Under the pieces are notes generated by a model. The model was not told the origin of the DNA. It saw nothing but the letters and a program-made list of their open reading frames with translations, and ran no database searches. DNA of 41,681 bases from Pseudonocardiales bacterium (GTDB lineage: Bacteria; Actinomycetota; Actinomycetes; Mycobacteriales; Pseudonocardiaceae), in the NCBI GenBank assembly GCA_003244055.1, contig QHBZ01000105.1:1-41681 (forward strand). Reading direction: 5' to 3'. This document shows, piece after piece, positions 8,481-15,744 of the stretch. The position numbers and the translations under genes were made by a program. Position 1 is the first letter of the stretch; each line of letters starts with the position of its first letter.

Positions 8481-8681
8481 GTGGCGGTGAGCGCGGCAAG
8501 TAGGAAGTCAAGACTGGATCTCGTGTTCGGTGAGGTGCTGCCCGACAGCACCTCAGACGACCGCCCTTGGCCGGCGGACGCGGACAGCTTGCAACATGCG
8601 GATAGCTTGCAACATGCGGAGTCCGACCTACGCGACCAGTGGCTGCGGGACAACCGACCTCCGCATCACGACACTGCCTGA
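8481..8681 (+). CDS. Small conserved actinobacterial protein (VFGEVLPDSTSDDR family)
   Basis: A 66-residue acidic protein starting at GTG 8481 behind a GGGGAGG ribosome site. Two blocks match a short protein I recall in many actinobacteria beside the SAF/mscL genes: RLDLVFGEVLPDSTSDDR near the N-terminus and LRDQWLRDNRPPHH at the C-terminus. Between them an 18-bp direct duplication encodes DSLQHA twice. No function is known to me. It is convergent with the SAF gene (stop codons 10 bases apart) and divergent from the helical-repeat gene. Confidence 0.7.
   Translation: MAVSAASRKSRLDLVFGEVLPDSTSDDRPWPADADSLQHADSLQHAESDLRDQWLRDNRPPHHDTA
8581..8616 (+). repeat. 18-bp tandem duplication inside the small gene
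   Basis: CGGACAGCTTGCAACATG is followed immediately by CGGATAGCTTGCAACATG, one mismatch. It keeps the reading frame and adds six residues (DSLQHA). It probably arose by slippage in the variable linker of the protein. Confidence 0.85.
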
Positions 8682-8690
8682 CTGCGTTGG

Positions 8691-9368
8691 TCAGCGGAAG
8701 GTCACGGTCAGAGTCTGGGATATCGAGGCTGCCGCGACCCGGGTCGCTGCGACTGGATCGAGTGCGACCAACACCAGCCTGCCGGCACGCTCTCCGCTGT
8801 GAGTGCCTGCCTCCAACACCGCAAGAACCCGCGCGCCGCGGGCCAGCACCACCGGTTCGTCCTGCCGTTCGCCTACGGTCACCACATCGACGGTGGCACC
8901 TGGACGCAGCAATGTGGCGACGCCCGGATCCGCAAGCCGTAGCGAGACGCTCACCGTGTCGGGATTCGTGGAGATCGCCCGGGTGAGATCGGAGCCCGTC
9001 AACCGCACGTCCGTTAACGGCTCACCGCGCCGGACAGGTGCAGCCAGGGTCCGGCCCAGCACCGCGGACGGGACCCGAGCAGCGCCGTCGGGCACCACCT
9101 GCTGGGGTATCCGGCGCAGGGTCACCAGACCTGGGTCGAGCACGGTGCCCGCAGCAAGATCCCGGGCAGCGACCACTACCGCATCGTCGGCGGGGCTTGC
9201 CCGACCGGGAGCCAGTGCCAGCACCGCCGCGAGCCCGACGAGCGCTGCGGCGATTGTCCGGCGTAGCAACAGGGTCCGGCCGAAACCGGACCGGCGCGCC
9301 ACCGCCTCCCATCGCTGTCTCAGCACCGACCCTAACGCCCGAGGACCGTCGTACTGCTGCGGCTTCAT
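8691..9368 (-). CDS. SAF-domain membrane protein (CpaB/RcpC-like)
   Basis: A 225-residue protein with a basic cytoplasmic N-terminus, one transmembrane helix (about 37-55, TIAAALVGLAAVLALAPG), and an extracytoplasmic SAF domain (VVVAARDLAAGTVLDPGLVTLRR start) followed by a second beta-rich RcpC-like part (ATVDVVTVGERQDEPVVLA). In Flp-pilus systems CpaB proteins act in the periplasm, but the fmdB-SAF-mscL setting in actinobacteria has no pilus genes and the role is unknown. GGGAGG precedes ATG 9368. Transcribed in the same direction as the Ruc chaperone gene upstream, 115 bases away. Confidence 0.8.
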   Translation of the reverse strand: MKPQQYDGPRALGSVLRQRWEAVARRSGFGRTLLLRRTIAAALVGLAAVLALAPGRASPADDAVVVAARDLAAGTVLDPGLVTLRRIPQQVVPDGAARVPSAVLGRTLAAPVRRGEPLTDVRLTGSDLTRAISTNPDTVSVSLRLADPGVATLLRPGATVDVVTVGERQDEPVVLARGARVLAVLEAGTHSGERAGRLVLVALDPVAATRVAAASISQTLTVTFR

Positions 9369-9446
9369 GCTGGCCTCCCGACCTCGTCATCACGATCGTG
9401 AGGTTGGCAGGATCGGGCGTCGGCTGCAGCCGACGCCCCCGCAGGC

Positions 9447-9455
9447 TGTGGACAA
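9447..9455 (-). promoter_or_regulatory. DnaA-box-like nonamer (TTGTCCACA)
   Basis: TGTGGACAA on the plus strand equals the consensus DnaA box on the minus strand. A relaxed copy, TGTGGGTAA, follows about 12 bases later. It lies between the SAF and Ruc genes. Two more perfect copies occur at 28056 and 38436. No origin features (dnaA, dnaN, AT-rich unwinding region) are present, so it may be a titration or regulatory site or chance. Confidence 0.35.
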
Positions 9456-9483
9456 CCGGGCTGCTGTGGGTAACTCCGCTAGA

Positions 9484-9912
9484 TCAGGAGGCGGCGGCGG
9501 TTGCTGAACTCGAAGCCGACGATGCCGAGCCCGACCCAGACCCGGACTTCGACCCCGACCCGGATTTCGACCCAGACTCGGTGGATCCGGACTTCGAGGA
9601 CTTGGCCTCCGACGTCGACTTGCCGTTAGTTCCGGACTCGGACTTCTTGTCGCCACCGGCCTCGGACTTGCCGTTGGCACCGCTGGATTCTGACTTACCG
9701 TTCGAGCTTGACGGCCCTTCATGCGCAGCGTTGTCGGTGCGGCTGTCGGTGCGGTAGAAGCCGCTCCCCTTGAACACGATGCCAACCGCCGAGAACAGCT
9801 TGCGCAGCCGGCCGGAGCACTCGGGGCAGTCGGTCAACGACGAGTCGGTGAACTTCTGCACGGTGTCGAAGCGGTGCTCGCACGCGGTGCACGCGTAGGA
9901 GTAGGTCGGCAC
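9484..9912 (-). CDS. ruc: FmdB-family zinc-ribbon chaperone, Ruc (Rv0991c) homologue
   Basis: A 142-residue protein. The N-terminal zinc ribbon has Cys8-x2-Cys11 (YACTACEHRF) and Cys29-x2-Cys32 (DCPECSG), followed by KLFSAVGIVFKGSGFYRTD, the standard FmdB core. From about residue 60 on it is a disordered Ser/Gly/Lys-rich tail. The M. tuberculosis homologue Rv0991c was described as a redox-regulated chaperone with an unstructured C-terminus, under HrcA control. Here a CIRCE operator lies 13 bases before the start, supporting the same heat-shock wiring. GTG 9912 is chosen because it follows GGAGG and starts at the conserved PTYSYAC. Confidence 0.88.
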   Translation of the reverse strand: MPTYSYACTACEHRFDTVQKFTDSSLTDCPECSGRLRKLFSAVGIVFKGSGFYRTDSRTDNAAHEGPSSSNGKSESSGANGKSEAGGDKKSESGTNGKSTSEAKSSKSGSTESGSKSGSGSKSGSGSGSASSASSSATAAAS

Positions 9913-9924
9913 GTCTCGCCTCCA

Positions 9925-9959
9925 CAGGTTGGCACTCTGCACACGAGAGTGCCAACCTG
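9925..9959 (-). promoter_or_regulatory. CIRCE operator (HrcA binding site) of ruc
   Basis: TTGGCACTC at 9929-9937, nine bases, then GAGTGCCAA at 9947-9955: the CIRCE architecture (TTAGCACTC-N9-GAGTGCTAA) with one compensated change per half-site. Symmetry extends outward to 9925 and 9959. It lies directly upstream of the ruc start on the minus strand, where HrcA would block the promoter at normal temperature. Confidence 0.85.
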
Positions 9960-10024
9960 ATGATAGCAAGGCCGTCGCCATGGACCGCTGCTCGCCCGCT
10001 GCCACCGGCCTGTAGCCCACTGCC

Positions 10025-10083
10025 GTGAACTCGACCGTACCGACATTCCAAGTCGGCGGAAACGTCCGTGCTGTCGAGTTCAC
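10025..10083 (-). terminator. Nested inverted repeat between 5-FCL and ruc
   Basis: GTGAACTCGAC (10025-10035) pairs perfectly with GTCGAGTTCAC (10073-10083). Inside the 37-base loop a second hairpin pairs CCGAC (10040-10044) with GTCGG (10052-10056). It lies just after the 5-FCL stop codon (minus strand) and before the ruc promoter, so a terminator separating the two genes is the simplest reading. Confidence 0.6.
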
Positions 10084-10105
10084 GACGCCCGGCCACGCGG
10101 CTGGA

Positions 10106-10690
10106 TCAGTAAGGCAGCGGGATCACACCGCGAGCGGGGGTCAGCGCCGCGGTTACGGGGATGTCGTGCGGTTGGCGGGGGAGCGACGGGAGAACCTCTT
10201 CGTCGCGGACGATCGCCACCAGCGGGGTGCCCGGCGTCGCCAACGGCAGCGTCCGGTCGTAGTGGCCGCGGCCGCGGCCGAGCCGGACCCCGGCCCGGTC
10301 AACGGCCAGCGCCGGCACCAGGACCAGGATTGCAGTGGCGATCGCCGCACAGCCCAGCCGAGGCCCGGCCGGCTCGGGCAGCCCCAGCGGACCAGCCTGT
10401 AGCGACCCCGCGCAGGTGTACCACGCCCAGTCCAGTGGGCCCAGCGCACTCACCACGGGCAGTAGCACCGGACACCCGCGGCGCACCAGACTGTCGAGCA
10501 GCTCCGGTGAGCCCGGCTCGACACCGACCGGCCAATAGGCGCACACCGTGCCGGGCAGCCCCGGCAACACGGCCGCAGCCAGGGCCGCCGCTTCGCTGTC
10601 CCGCACCGCGGCCGGCACCCGCCGCCGCGCCGCAATCAGCCGCCGGCGCAACTCCCACTTGCCGCTGTCGTCCACGTAACCGCCCGGCAT
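10106..10690 (-). CDS. 5-formyltetrahydrofolate cyclo-ligase
   Basis: A 194-residue cytoplasmic enzyme converting 5-formyl-THF to 5,10-methenyl-THF with ATP. Landmarks are the N-terminal KWELRRRLIAARRRVP helix (phosphate-binding), the substrate region YWPVGVEPG, and the C-terminal signature LVLVPALAVDRAGVRLGRGR followed by GHYDRTL. ATG 10690 is the most upstream sensible start; an in-frame GTG a few codons on, behind GGGCGG, is an alternative. It is divergent from galU, as Rv0992c is from Rv0993. Length is normal for the family. Confidence 0.9.
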   Translation of the reverse strand: MPGGYVDDSGKWELRRRLIAARRRVPAAVRDSEAAALAAAVLPGLPGTVCAYWPVGVEPGSPELLDSLVRRGCPVLLPVVSALGPLDWAWYTCAGSLQAGPLGLPEPAGPRLGCAAIATAILVLVPALAVDRAGVRLGRGRGHYDRTLPLATPGTPLVAIVRDEEVLPSLPRQPHDIPVTAALTPARGVIPLPY

Positions 10691-10798
10691 GAAGACTCGT
10701 CGGGGTTGTCGAGACCCCGATAGACCCGATAAGTCTCCATGTCGGGCGGGGTGGACGTCGCGGGAGGTGCGTCGGGTGGGCCGATAGGGTCGTGCGCC

Positions 10799-11716
10799 AT
10801 GAGCGCCTCGATAACCGGCCCGGTCGGCCACGGTGCGTTCCGCACGGCCATCGTGCCAGCGGCCGGGCTCGGTACCAGGTTCTTGCCGACGACCAAGACC
10901 GTGCCCAAGGAGCTCCTGCCGGTGGTCGACACCCCGGCGATCGAATACGTTGCGGCGGAAGCGGCCGAGGCCGGGGCACACCGGCTGGTGCTCGTCGTCT
11001 CACCGGGCAAGGAGTCGGTGGCCGCGCACTTCGACCCCAACCCGGATCTGGAAGCGGGGCTGCGGATGCCCGGCAAGGAGGCGCTGCTCGCCAAGGTGCG
11101 CCGAGCCCCCGAGCTGATCCGGGCCGAAGTCGCGGTGCAGCACAAGCCGTTGGGGCTGGGGCATGCGGTGGGCTGTGCTGAGCCGCTGCTGGGCGACTCC
11201 GACGATGCGGTGGCCGTCCTGCTACCCGACGACTTCGTGCTGCCCACCGGGGTGCTGATCACCATGGCCGAGATCCGGCAGCGACACGGCGGCAGCGTGC
11301 TGTGTGCCTTCGACGTCCCACGCGAGCAGATTTCCGCCTACGGGGTGTTCGACGTCGAAGATACCGACGACCCCGACGTCAAGCGGGTGCGCGGGATGGT
11401 GGAGAAGCCGGCGCCGCAGGATGCGCCATCGACCCTCGCGGCGGCCGGTCGATACCTGCTGGACCGCGCGGTGTTCGATGCGTTGCACCGGATCGCTCCA
11501 GGCTCAGGTGGCGAGCTGCAGCTCACCGACGCCATCGCGCTGCTGATCGACGAGGGCCATCCGGTGCACGTCGTGGTGCACCGTGGCGGGCGGCACGATC
11601 TGGGGAACCCAGCCGGATTGCTCCGGGCGTCGGTGGACTTCGCACTGAACGATCCGGAGATCGGCCCTGAGCTGCGGAGCTGGTTACGCGACAGGTTGGA
11701 GCAGGAGAACACGTGA
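10799..11716 (+). CDS. galU: UTP-glucose-1-phosphate uridylyltransferase GalU
   Basis: A 305-residue cytoplasmic nucleotidyltransferase making UDP-glucose for wall and capsular polysaccharides and trehalose. The N-terminal signature TAIVPAAGLGTRFLPTTKT and KELLPVVDTPAIEYV bind UTP; EVAVQHKPLGLGHAV, LLPDDF and VEKPAPQDAPS are the further GalU motifs. ATG 10799 has TAGGGT (10785-10790) ending 8 nt upstream, typical of a leaderless mRNA. Its stop overlaps the moeA start by 4 bases. Nothing unusual in sequence. Confidence 0.95.
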   Translation: MSASITGPVGHGAFRTAIVPAAGLGTRFLPTTKTVPKELLPVVDTPAIEYVAAEAAEAGAHRLVLVVSPGKESVAAHFDPNPDLEAGLRMPGKEALLAKVRRAPELIRAEVAVQHKPLGLGHAVGCAEPLLGDSDDAVAVLLPDDFVLPTGVLITMAEIRQRHGGSVLCAFDVPREQISAYGVFDVEDTDDPDVKRVRGMVEKPAPQDAPSTLAAAGRYLLDRAVFDALHRIAPGSGGELQLTDAIALLIDEGHPVHVVVHRGGRHDLGNPAGLLRASVDFALNDPEIGPELRSWLRDRLEQENT

Positions 11717-12936
11717 GGTCGCTGGACGAGCAGCTCGGGCGGGTGCTGGACGCTGCGGTGCGTCCCGAACCGGTGCGGGTGGCGATCTCCGAGGCGCAGG
11801 GCATGCTCTGCGCGGAGGAGGTCGTGGCGCAGCGTGCGCTGCCCGGTTTTGATCAGGCCGCGGTCGACGGGTACGCGGTGCGCAGTGTGGACGTCACGGA
11901 GGTCCCGGTGACGTTGCCGGTGGTCGGCGAGATCGGGGCCGGCTCGCGGCAGCCGCTGCGGCTGCAGCCCGGCCAGGCGGTCCGGGTGGCTACCGGCTCG
12001 GCGTTGCCCACCCTGGCTGATGCGGTGGTCCCGCTAGGGCATACCGAGGACGGCGGGGCTCATGCGGCGCGGGTCACCGTGGCTCAGTCGGTGCCGTCGA
12101 AGGCGTATGTGCGCCGCGTCGGAGAGGACGTGCAGACCGGCGACGTGGCGGTACGTCCCGGCGCAATGATCGGCCCGGCGCAGGTGGGGCTGCTCGCCGC
12201 GGTGGGACGGGCCAAGGTGCGGGTGCACCCGCGACCCAGGCTGTCGGTGCTGTCGGTCGGTGAGGAGCTGGTGGACGTCGAACGTACCCCGGGCGCCGGG
12301 CAGGTCTACGACATCAACTCCTACTCGCTGGCCGCGGCCGCCCGCGACGCTGGCGCCGAAGTGCATCGGGTCGGCATCGTGTCCAGTGTTCCGTCCCGGC
12401 TGCGCGAGGCGGTGGAGGGCCGGCTGCTGCAGTCGGAGATCGTGGTGGTGACCGGCGCGGTCGGCGGGGCGGTGGGCGATGAGCTGTCCGCTGCGCTGGC
12501 CGAGCTCGGCCCGCTGGATGTGGGGCGCGTCGCGATGCACCCCGGTTCCGTGCAGGGCTTCGGCCGGCTGGGTTCGGACTCGGTGCCCACCTTTCTGTTG
12601 CCGAGCAATCCGATCAGCGCGCTGGTGGTCTTCGAGGTGCTGGTGCGGCCGCTGATCCGGCTCGCGCTGGGCAAGCGCAATCCCCACCGGCGCACGATCA
12701 CCGCGCGGCTGCTGTCCCCGGTGACGTCCACCGCGGGCCGATGCGGGTTTGTTCGCGGTCAGTTGCTACGCGATCCCGATACCGGGGAGTACCTGGTACA
12801 ACCTCTCGGTACCTCCGGCGCCCACCTGCTGGCCTCGCTGGCGGAGGCGAACTGCCTGATCCTGGTTGATCCGGACACTATTGAGGTGTCGGTAGGCGAG
12901 CTGGTGGCCGTGAGTTTTCTCGCTCAGCGCGGATGA
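11713..12936 (+). CDS. moeA: MoeA/Glp gephyrin-like protein
   Basis: A 407-residue protein with the four-domain MoeA layout: FDQAAVDGYAVRS early (domain I/II), the MoCF-binding domain with VLSVGEELV and TGAVGGAVGDELSAAL, and a C-terminal beta domain. MoeA inserts molybdate into adenylated molybdopterin. TGGxSxG is altered here: the usual GGVSVGxxD reads GAVGGAVGDE, which may lower Mo-insertase activity. In corynebacteria a MoeA-like protein named Glp, paired with the membrane receptor GlpR, works in septum formation. glpR lies two genes downstream, so this copy may serve division rather than cofactor synthesis. GTG 11713 overlaps the galU stop. Confidence 0.88.
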   Translation: MRSLDEQLGRVLDAAVRPEPVRVAISEAQGMLCAEEVVAQRALPGFDQAAVDGYAVRSVDVTEVPVTLPVVGEIGAGSRQPLRLQPGQAVRVATGSALPTLADAVVPLGHTEDGGAHAARVTVAQSVPSKAYVRRVGEDVQTGDVAVRPGAMIGPAQVGLLAAVGRAKVRVHPRPRLSVLSVGEELVDVERTPGAGQVYDINSYSLAAAARDAGAEVHRVGIVSSVPSRLREAVEGRLLQSEIVVVTGAVGGAVGDELSAALAELGPLDVGRVAMHPGSVQGFGRLGSDSVPTFLLPSNPISALVVFEVLVRPLIRLALGKRNPHRRTITARLLSPVTSTAGRCGFVRGQLLRDPDTGEYLVQPLGTSGAHLLASLAEANCLILVDPDTIEVSVGELVAVSFLAQRG

Positions 12937-12942
12937 GGCGTC

Positions 12943-13596
12943 GTGTTCGGGCCTGGACCTGATGGTCGTCACCCCGGCTGGCCGGCGCGGCTAGGCCCGG
13001 TGAAGGTCGCCGCGGGAGAGGTCATGCTGCGCCCCGTGCGGCTGCGGGACGGTCCGGCGTGGAGTCGGCTGAGGCTGCGCGACGAGGCCTACCTGCGCGT
13101 ATGGGAGCCGGATGGGGAGGGCACCTGGGCGGAACGCTTCGCCACCATGGTCTGGCCGGTGATGTGCAGCGGGTTGCGTGCGACGGCCCGGCGGGGTCAA
13201 GCCGTGCCCTTCGCCATCACGCTGGGTGGTGAGTTCGCCGGTCAGCTCACGCTGGGCAACGTGGTACGTGGCTCGCTGCTCTCAACCTGGGTCGGTTACT
13301 GGGTGGAGTCGGGTGCGGCCGGGGGTGGTGTGGCGACTGCGGCGGTGGCGCTGGCGGTAGACCATGCGTTCGGGCCGATGGGACTGCACCGGGTCGAGGC
13401 CACCGTGCGGCCGGAGAACGTGGCCAGCCTCCGGGTGCTGGCCAAGCTCGGGTTCCGCGACGAGGGCCTGCTGCGACGTTACCTGGAGGTGGACGGCGCC
13501 TGGCGGGACCATCGGCTGCTCGCCCTGACGCAGGATGAGGTCGGCGCCGGGTTGGTGTCCCGCTTGGTACGCGCGGGCCATGCGCGTCTCTTGTGA
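12943..13596 (+). CDS. rimJ: GNAT acetyltransferase, RimJ-like
   Basis: A 217-residue acetyl-CoA-dependent N-acetyltransferase of the RimJ/RimL type. VMLRPVRLRDG opens the GNAT fold, GYWVESGAAGGGVATAAVAL is the acetyl-CoA pyrophosphate-binding motif A, and HRVEATVRPENVASLRVLAK followed by LGFRDEGLLRRYL is the RimJ C-terminal signature. It probably acetylates a protein N-terminus; the substrate is unknown. It begins 6 bases after moeA stops and lies in the galU-moeA-rimJ-glpR run conserved in actinobacteria (Rv0993-Rv0996). Confidence 0.87.
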   Translation: MFGPGPDGRHPGWPARLGPVKVAAGEVMLRPVRLRDGPAWSRLRLRDEAYLRVWEPDGEGTWAERFATMVWPVMCSGLRATARRGQAVPFAITLGGEFAGQLTLGNVVRGSLLSTWVGYWVESGAAGGGVATAAVALAVDHAFGPMGLHRVEATVRPENVASLRVLAKLGFRDEGLLRRYLEVDGAWRDHRLLALTQDEVGAGLVSRLVRAGHARLL

Positions 13597-13697
13597 CCTT
13601 CGGCGCGCCTCCAGGATCCACGAGTTCACTGTGACTACCGTGATGCAGGCGGTAGTGCACGCAGCTCAGGAATGGCGGACCGGGTAGGGGGCGTGGA

Positions 13698-14405
13698 GTG
13701 CCCAGCTCGCTGATCTTCGCGGCGCTGGCGGCGGCATGGCTTGTCGTCCTCGTCCCGATGGTCGCGAAGCGGCGGCAGGAGGTGGTGCGCACTGCGGAGT
13801 CTGCGCTGGCTTCTCGGGTACTGCACCGGCCGGGCCCTCCTCGTGCGGCGCACGAGCACGGTCAGCAGGTGCGCATGATCGACGAACGGATCGCGCAGCG
13901 GGAGTCAACCTTGGACGAGCATCGGTACAGATCGGGTCGCGGTGGCTATGACCCTGAGGTCGCCGCACAGTTGGCCCAGCAGAAATACACATTCCGGCAG
14001 CGGGTGGTGCTTGGCCTGGCAGTCGCTGCCGTAGCCAGTCTGGTGCTGGCCTACACCGTGTCAAGCCTGTTGTGGTGGGTGCATGCGGCGCTGGATCTGG
14101 CCCTGGCCGGTTATCTCGGTTATCTGCGCCGGCAGGTGCGTATCGAGGACGACGTGCGGCAGCGTCGGGCCGCACGGGCGGCCGGGTTTCGAGCCGCTGG
14201 TCCCGCGCCTGACCTGGGCCACGACGTCCCCGCCGACGCGCACCGCGCAGGAGAGGCGATACCGGAGCCGCCATCGGAGCGGCCTGCTACGGCATCCTCG
14301 GTGCACCACTGCGGTGTCGCCCTCGACCTCGACGATGAAGATCCGACGTTCGACGAGCTGCAGCCCGCCTTCAAGCCGCCCTACCGTCGGGCGGTCGGCG
14401 AGTAG
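13698..14405 (+). CDS. glpR: GlpR/SepX-type divisome membrane protein
   Basis: A 235-residue membrane protein. TM1 at the extreme N-terminus (SLIFAALAAAWLVVLVPMVA) is followed by a basic stretch (KRRQEVVRTAES), a charged cytoplasmic segment, two closely spaced helices at about 98-140 (VVLGLAVAAVASLVLAYTV; LLWWVHAALDLALAGYLGYL), and an acidic disordered tail ending in DDEDPTFDELQPAFKPPYRR. The layout and position match the gephyrin-like receptor GlpR of corynebacteria and SepX of Streptomyces, which work with FtsZ/Wag31 or SepF at division sites. GTG 13698 precedes the hydrophobic segment. The assignment rests on topology and synteny more than on motifs. Confidence 0.75.
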   Translation: MPSSLIFAALAAAWLVVLVPMVAKRRQEVVRTAESALASRVLHRPGPPRAAHEHGQQVRMIDERIAQRESTLDEHRYRSGRGGYDPEVAAQLAQQKYTFRQRVVLGLAVAAVASLVLAYTVSSLLWWVHAALDLALAGYLGYLRRQVRIEDDVRQRRAARAAGFRAAGPAPDLGHDVPADAHRAGEAIPEPPSERPATASSVHHCGVALDLDDEDPTFDELQPAFKPPYRRAVGE

Positions 14406-14439
14406 CCGACGACCGCTGCTAAACTCGGCGCGCATCCCG

Positions 14440-14512
14440 GGGGCTGTAGCGCAGTTGGTAGCGCGTCTCGTTCGCATCGAGAAGGTCAGGGGTTCGATTC
14501 CCCTCAGCTCCA
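14440..14512 (+). tRNA. tRNA-Ala (anticodon CGC)
   Basis: Acceptor stem GGGGCTG pairs with CAGCTCC and includes the G3-U70 pair that is the identity element of alanine tRNA. D arm GCGC/GCGC, anticodon loop TTCGCAT giving CGC (codon GCG), T arm AGGGG-TTCGATT-CCCCT, discriminator A. The CCA end is not encoded. A decayed mobile region starts just downstream, so this tRNA is a plausible old attachment site. Confidence 0.95.
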
Positions 14513-14694
14513 CTCTGAGTTCGATTTTCGCGGTTGACCTGGGGTTTTGTGCGTTTGGCGCTCACCTCGCGTGTTGGTGGGTTCGTGGTGAATCTGCTGG
14601 TCAGAGGCTGTCGTGGTGTTCTACTCCCGCAGGGTGTCTCGCTCTGGCTTCGGTGTTGTTCAGGCGTGGGGGAACATGTGGAGCCACAGTCGGG

Positions 14695-14928
14695 TTACGT
14701 GGGCGACACGTCCTTGGTCAGCCGGGCGTCGTCACGTAGGCGAACCTCGAGCGCCATGCCACCTTTGAGTACCCATTGCCCTGGCTCTGCCGCTTGGATG
14801 CGGGCGATGATGCGCTCGAACATCACCCGTCGGCGTAGCCGGTCCAGACTGGCTCCGGTCTCGTTAGATTGTGCCAGCAGCCGGTTTTCCAATGCGGTGC
14901 GTAGTGCCTGCGCCGATTGGTAGGTCAT
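14695..14928 (-). pseudogene. Truncated AbiEii-type nucleotidyltransferase toxin
   Basis: A 77-codon frame whose first 70 residues match the start of AbiEii/AbiGii toxins: RRRVMFERIIARIQAAEPGQ, then WVLKGGMALEVRLRDDARLTKDV. The GG-x-A-L-x-x-R element is the nucleotidyltransferase entry; the catalytic Asp pair and the remaining 200 or so residues are gone, with a TAA three codons after LTKDV. ATG 14928 overlaps the stop of the antitoxin (ATGA), the usual abiE arrangement. The toxin cannot be active, leaving the antitoxin an orphan. No downstream remnant was recognised in 14513-14694. Confidence 0.8.
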
Positions 14929-15521
14929 GGCGTCTCAGCTTGTTGGATCGCGCGCTCGATGTAGAGCGCGGCGCGGGGGTCAAGGGCCTCGGCGCGGGAT
15001 CGGAGGCGGCGATTGGTAACCAGGCCGGCGCGCCGCGCGTCGTCGATGGCGCGGGCGAGCTGGTCCTCATCGGGTGCGTTCGCGGCGATGTCGATGATCG
15101 TTCGCAGTGGAGTGGTCACCCAGTATCCCGAGCGTTCGGAGACGTCATTGGCGGGAAGCTCGGCGTAGTGAAGTTCTACGGCGTCGTTGCGCATGGTGAA
15201 TCCTGGTGGAACCGTCAGATGGATATGCCGTGATTCGAACTCGCCGATGCCATGCACGCTCATGGCCGACTCGCGTGACACGACCGCTCGTCCTCGCGAC
15301 CACAGAGTCCAGCGGGCGAGTTCGTCGTGCGCGCCTGGAGCCCACTCGACGAGGCGGAACAGGCCACGATCAATGCGCCACCAGTTGCCCGCCCCAACGT
15401 GGTGGGCCTGCGCCTGGTGAGAATAGCCGAGCGTCTTCGCCTGAGCGGCGGTGAAGTAGCCGCCTTGTCCGGCGGCGAGCTCGAAGAGCCTCCGACGGAG
15501 GCCGCGTCGATCAACTGGCAC
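14925..15521 (-). CDS. AbiEi-type antitoxin (orphan)
   Basis: A 198-residue protein with an N-terminal winged-helix domain (LFELAAGQGGYFTAAQAKTL, GNWWRIDRGLFRL) and the AbiEi C-terminal domain (SAMSVHGIGEF, HIHLTVPPGF, WVTTPLRTIIDIA). AbiEi represses its own operon and counters the nucleotidyltransferase toxin AbiEii in type IV toxin-antitoxin and phage abortive-infection systems. The partner toxin downstream is truncated. GTG 15521 follows an AGGATGGG sequence. The 90 bases upstream (15522-15615) are strikingly AT-rich compared with the rest of the window, consistent with a promoter of foreign origin. The frame is intact, so it may persist as a repressor or as a guard against incoming AbiEii. 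Confidence 0.82.
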   Translation of the reverse strand: MPVDRRGLRRRLFELAAGQGGYFTAAQAKTLGYSHQAQAHHVGAGNWWRIDRGLFRLVEWAPGAHDELARWTLWSRGRAVVSRESAMSVHGIGEFESRHIHLTVPPGFTMRNDAVELHYAELPANDVSERSGYWVTTPLRTIIDIAANAPDEDQLARAIDDARRAGLVTNRRLRSRAEALDPRAALYIERAIQQAETP

Positions 15522-15636
15522 CAGCCCATCCTACAGTAAAACTTTAGTTCAAACCAAATGCGTTCTATAGAAATCAAGTTATAGTTGAGTATCAGCAGTT
15601 ACTGAGGTTGTGGCCTACCGCCGAGATGCCAGTGTG

Positions 15637-15740
15637 TCAAGATCTGGCTCGCCCGTGTGTGTCGCGAGTGCGGACGCCACGTTCCTGCAGGCGGTTCAGC
15701 ACAGTGGTCGGATCGACACCAAGGTGTTTGCCTACTCGAT
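15637..15740 (-). pseudogene. Helix-turn-helix tail of a recombinase-like protein
   Basis: On the minus strand a short frame ending at TGA 15637-15639 reads SLDRVGKHLGVDPTTVLNRL and then QERGVRTRDTHGRARS. This is a helix-turn-helix of the kind found at the C-terminus of serine recombinases and some transposon proteins (LGVxxxTVxxRLxxxGVxxRxxxG). The frame has a stop just upstream, so only the tail survives. It directly adjoins the helicase remnant, suggesting a deletion joined the two. Confidence 0.55.
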
Positions 15741-15744
15741 CGAG

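Noticed and set aside
10636-10738. Small minus-strand ORF starting METYRVYRGLDNPDESS overlapping 5-FCL
   Set aside because: Looks protein-like at first, but lacks a ribosome site, overlaps the 5-FCL start out of frame and matches no family I know.
14440-14512. Duplicated tRNA-Ala 3' end as attachment site
   Set aside because: I looked for a second copy of the T-arm/acceptor sequence downstream and saw none.
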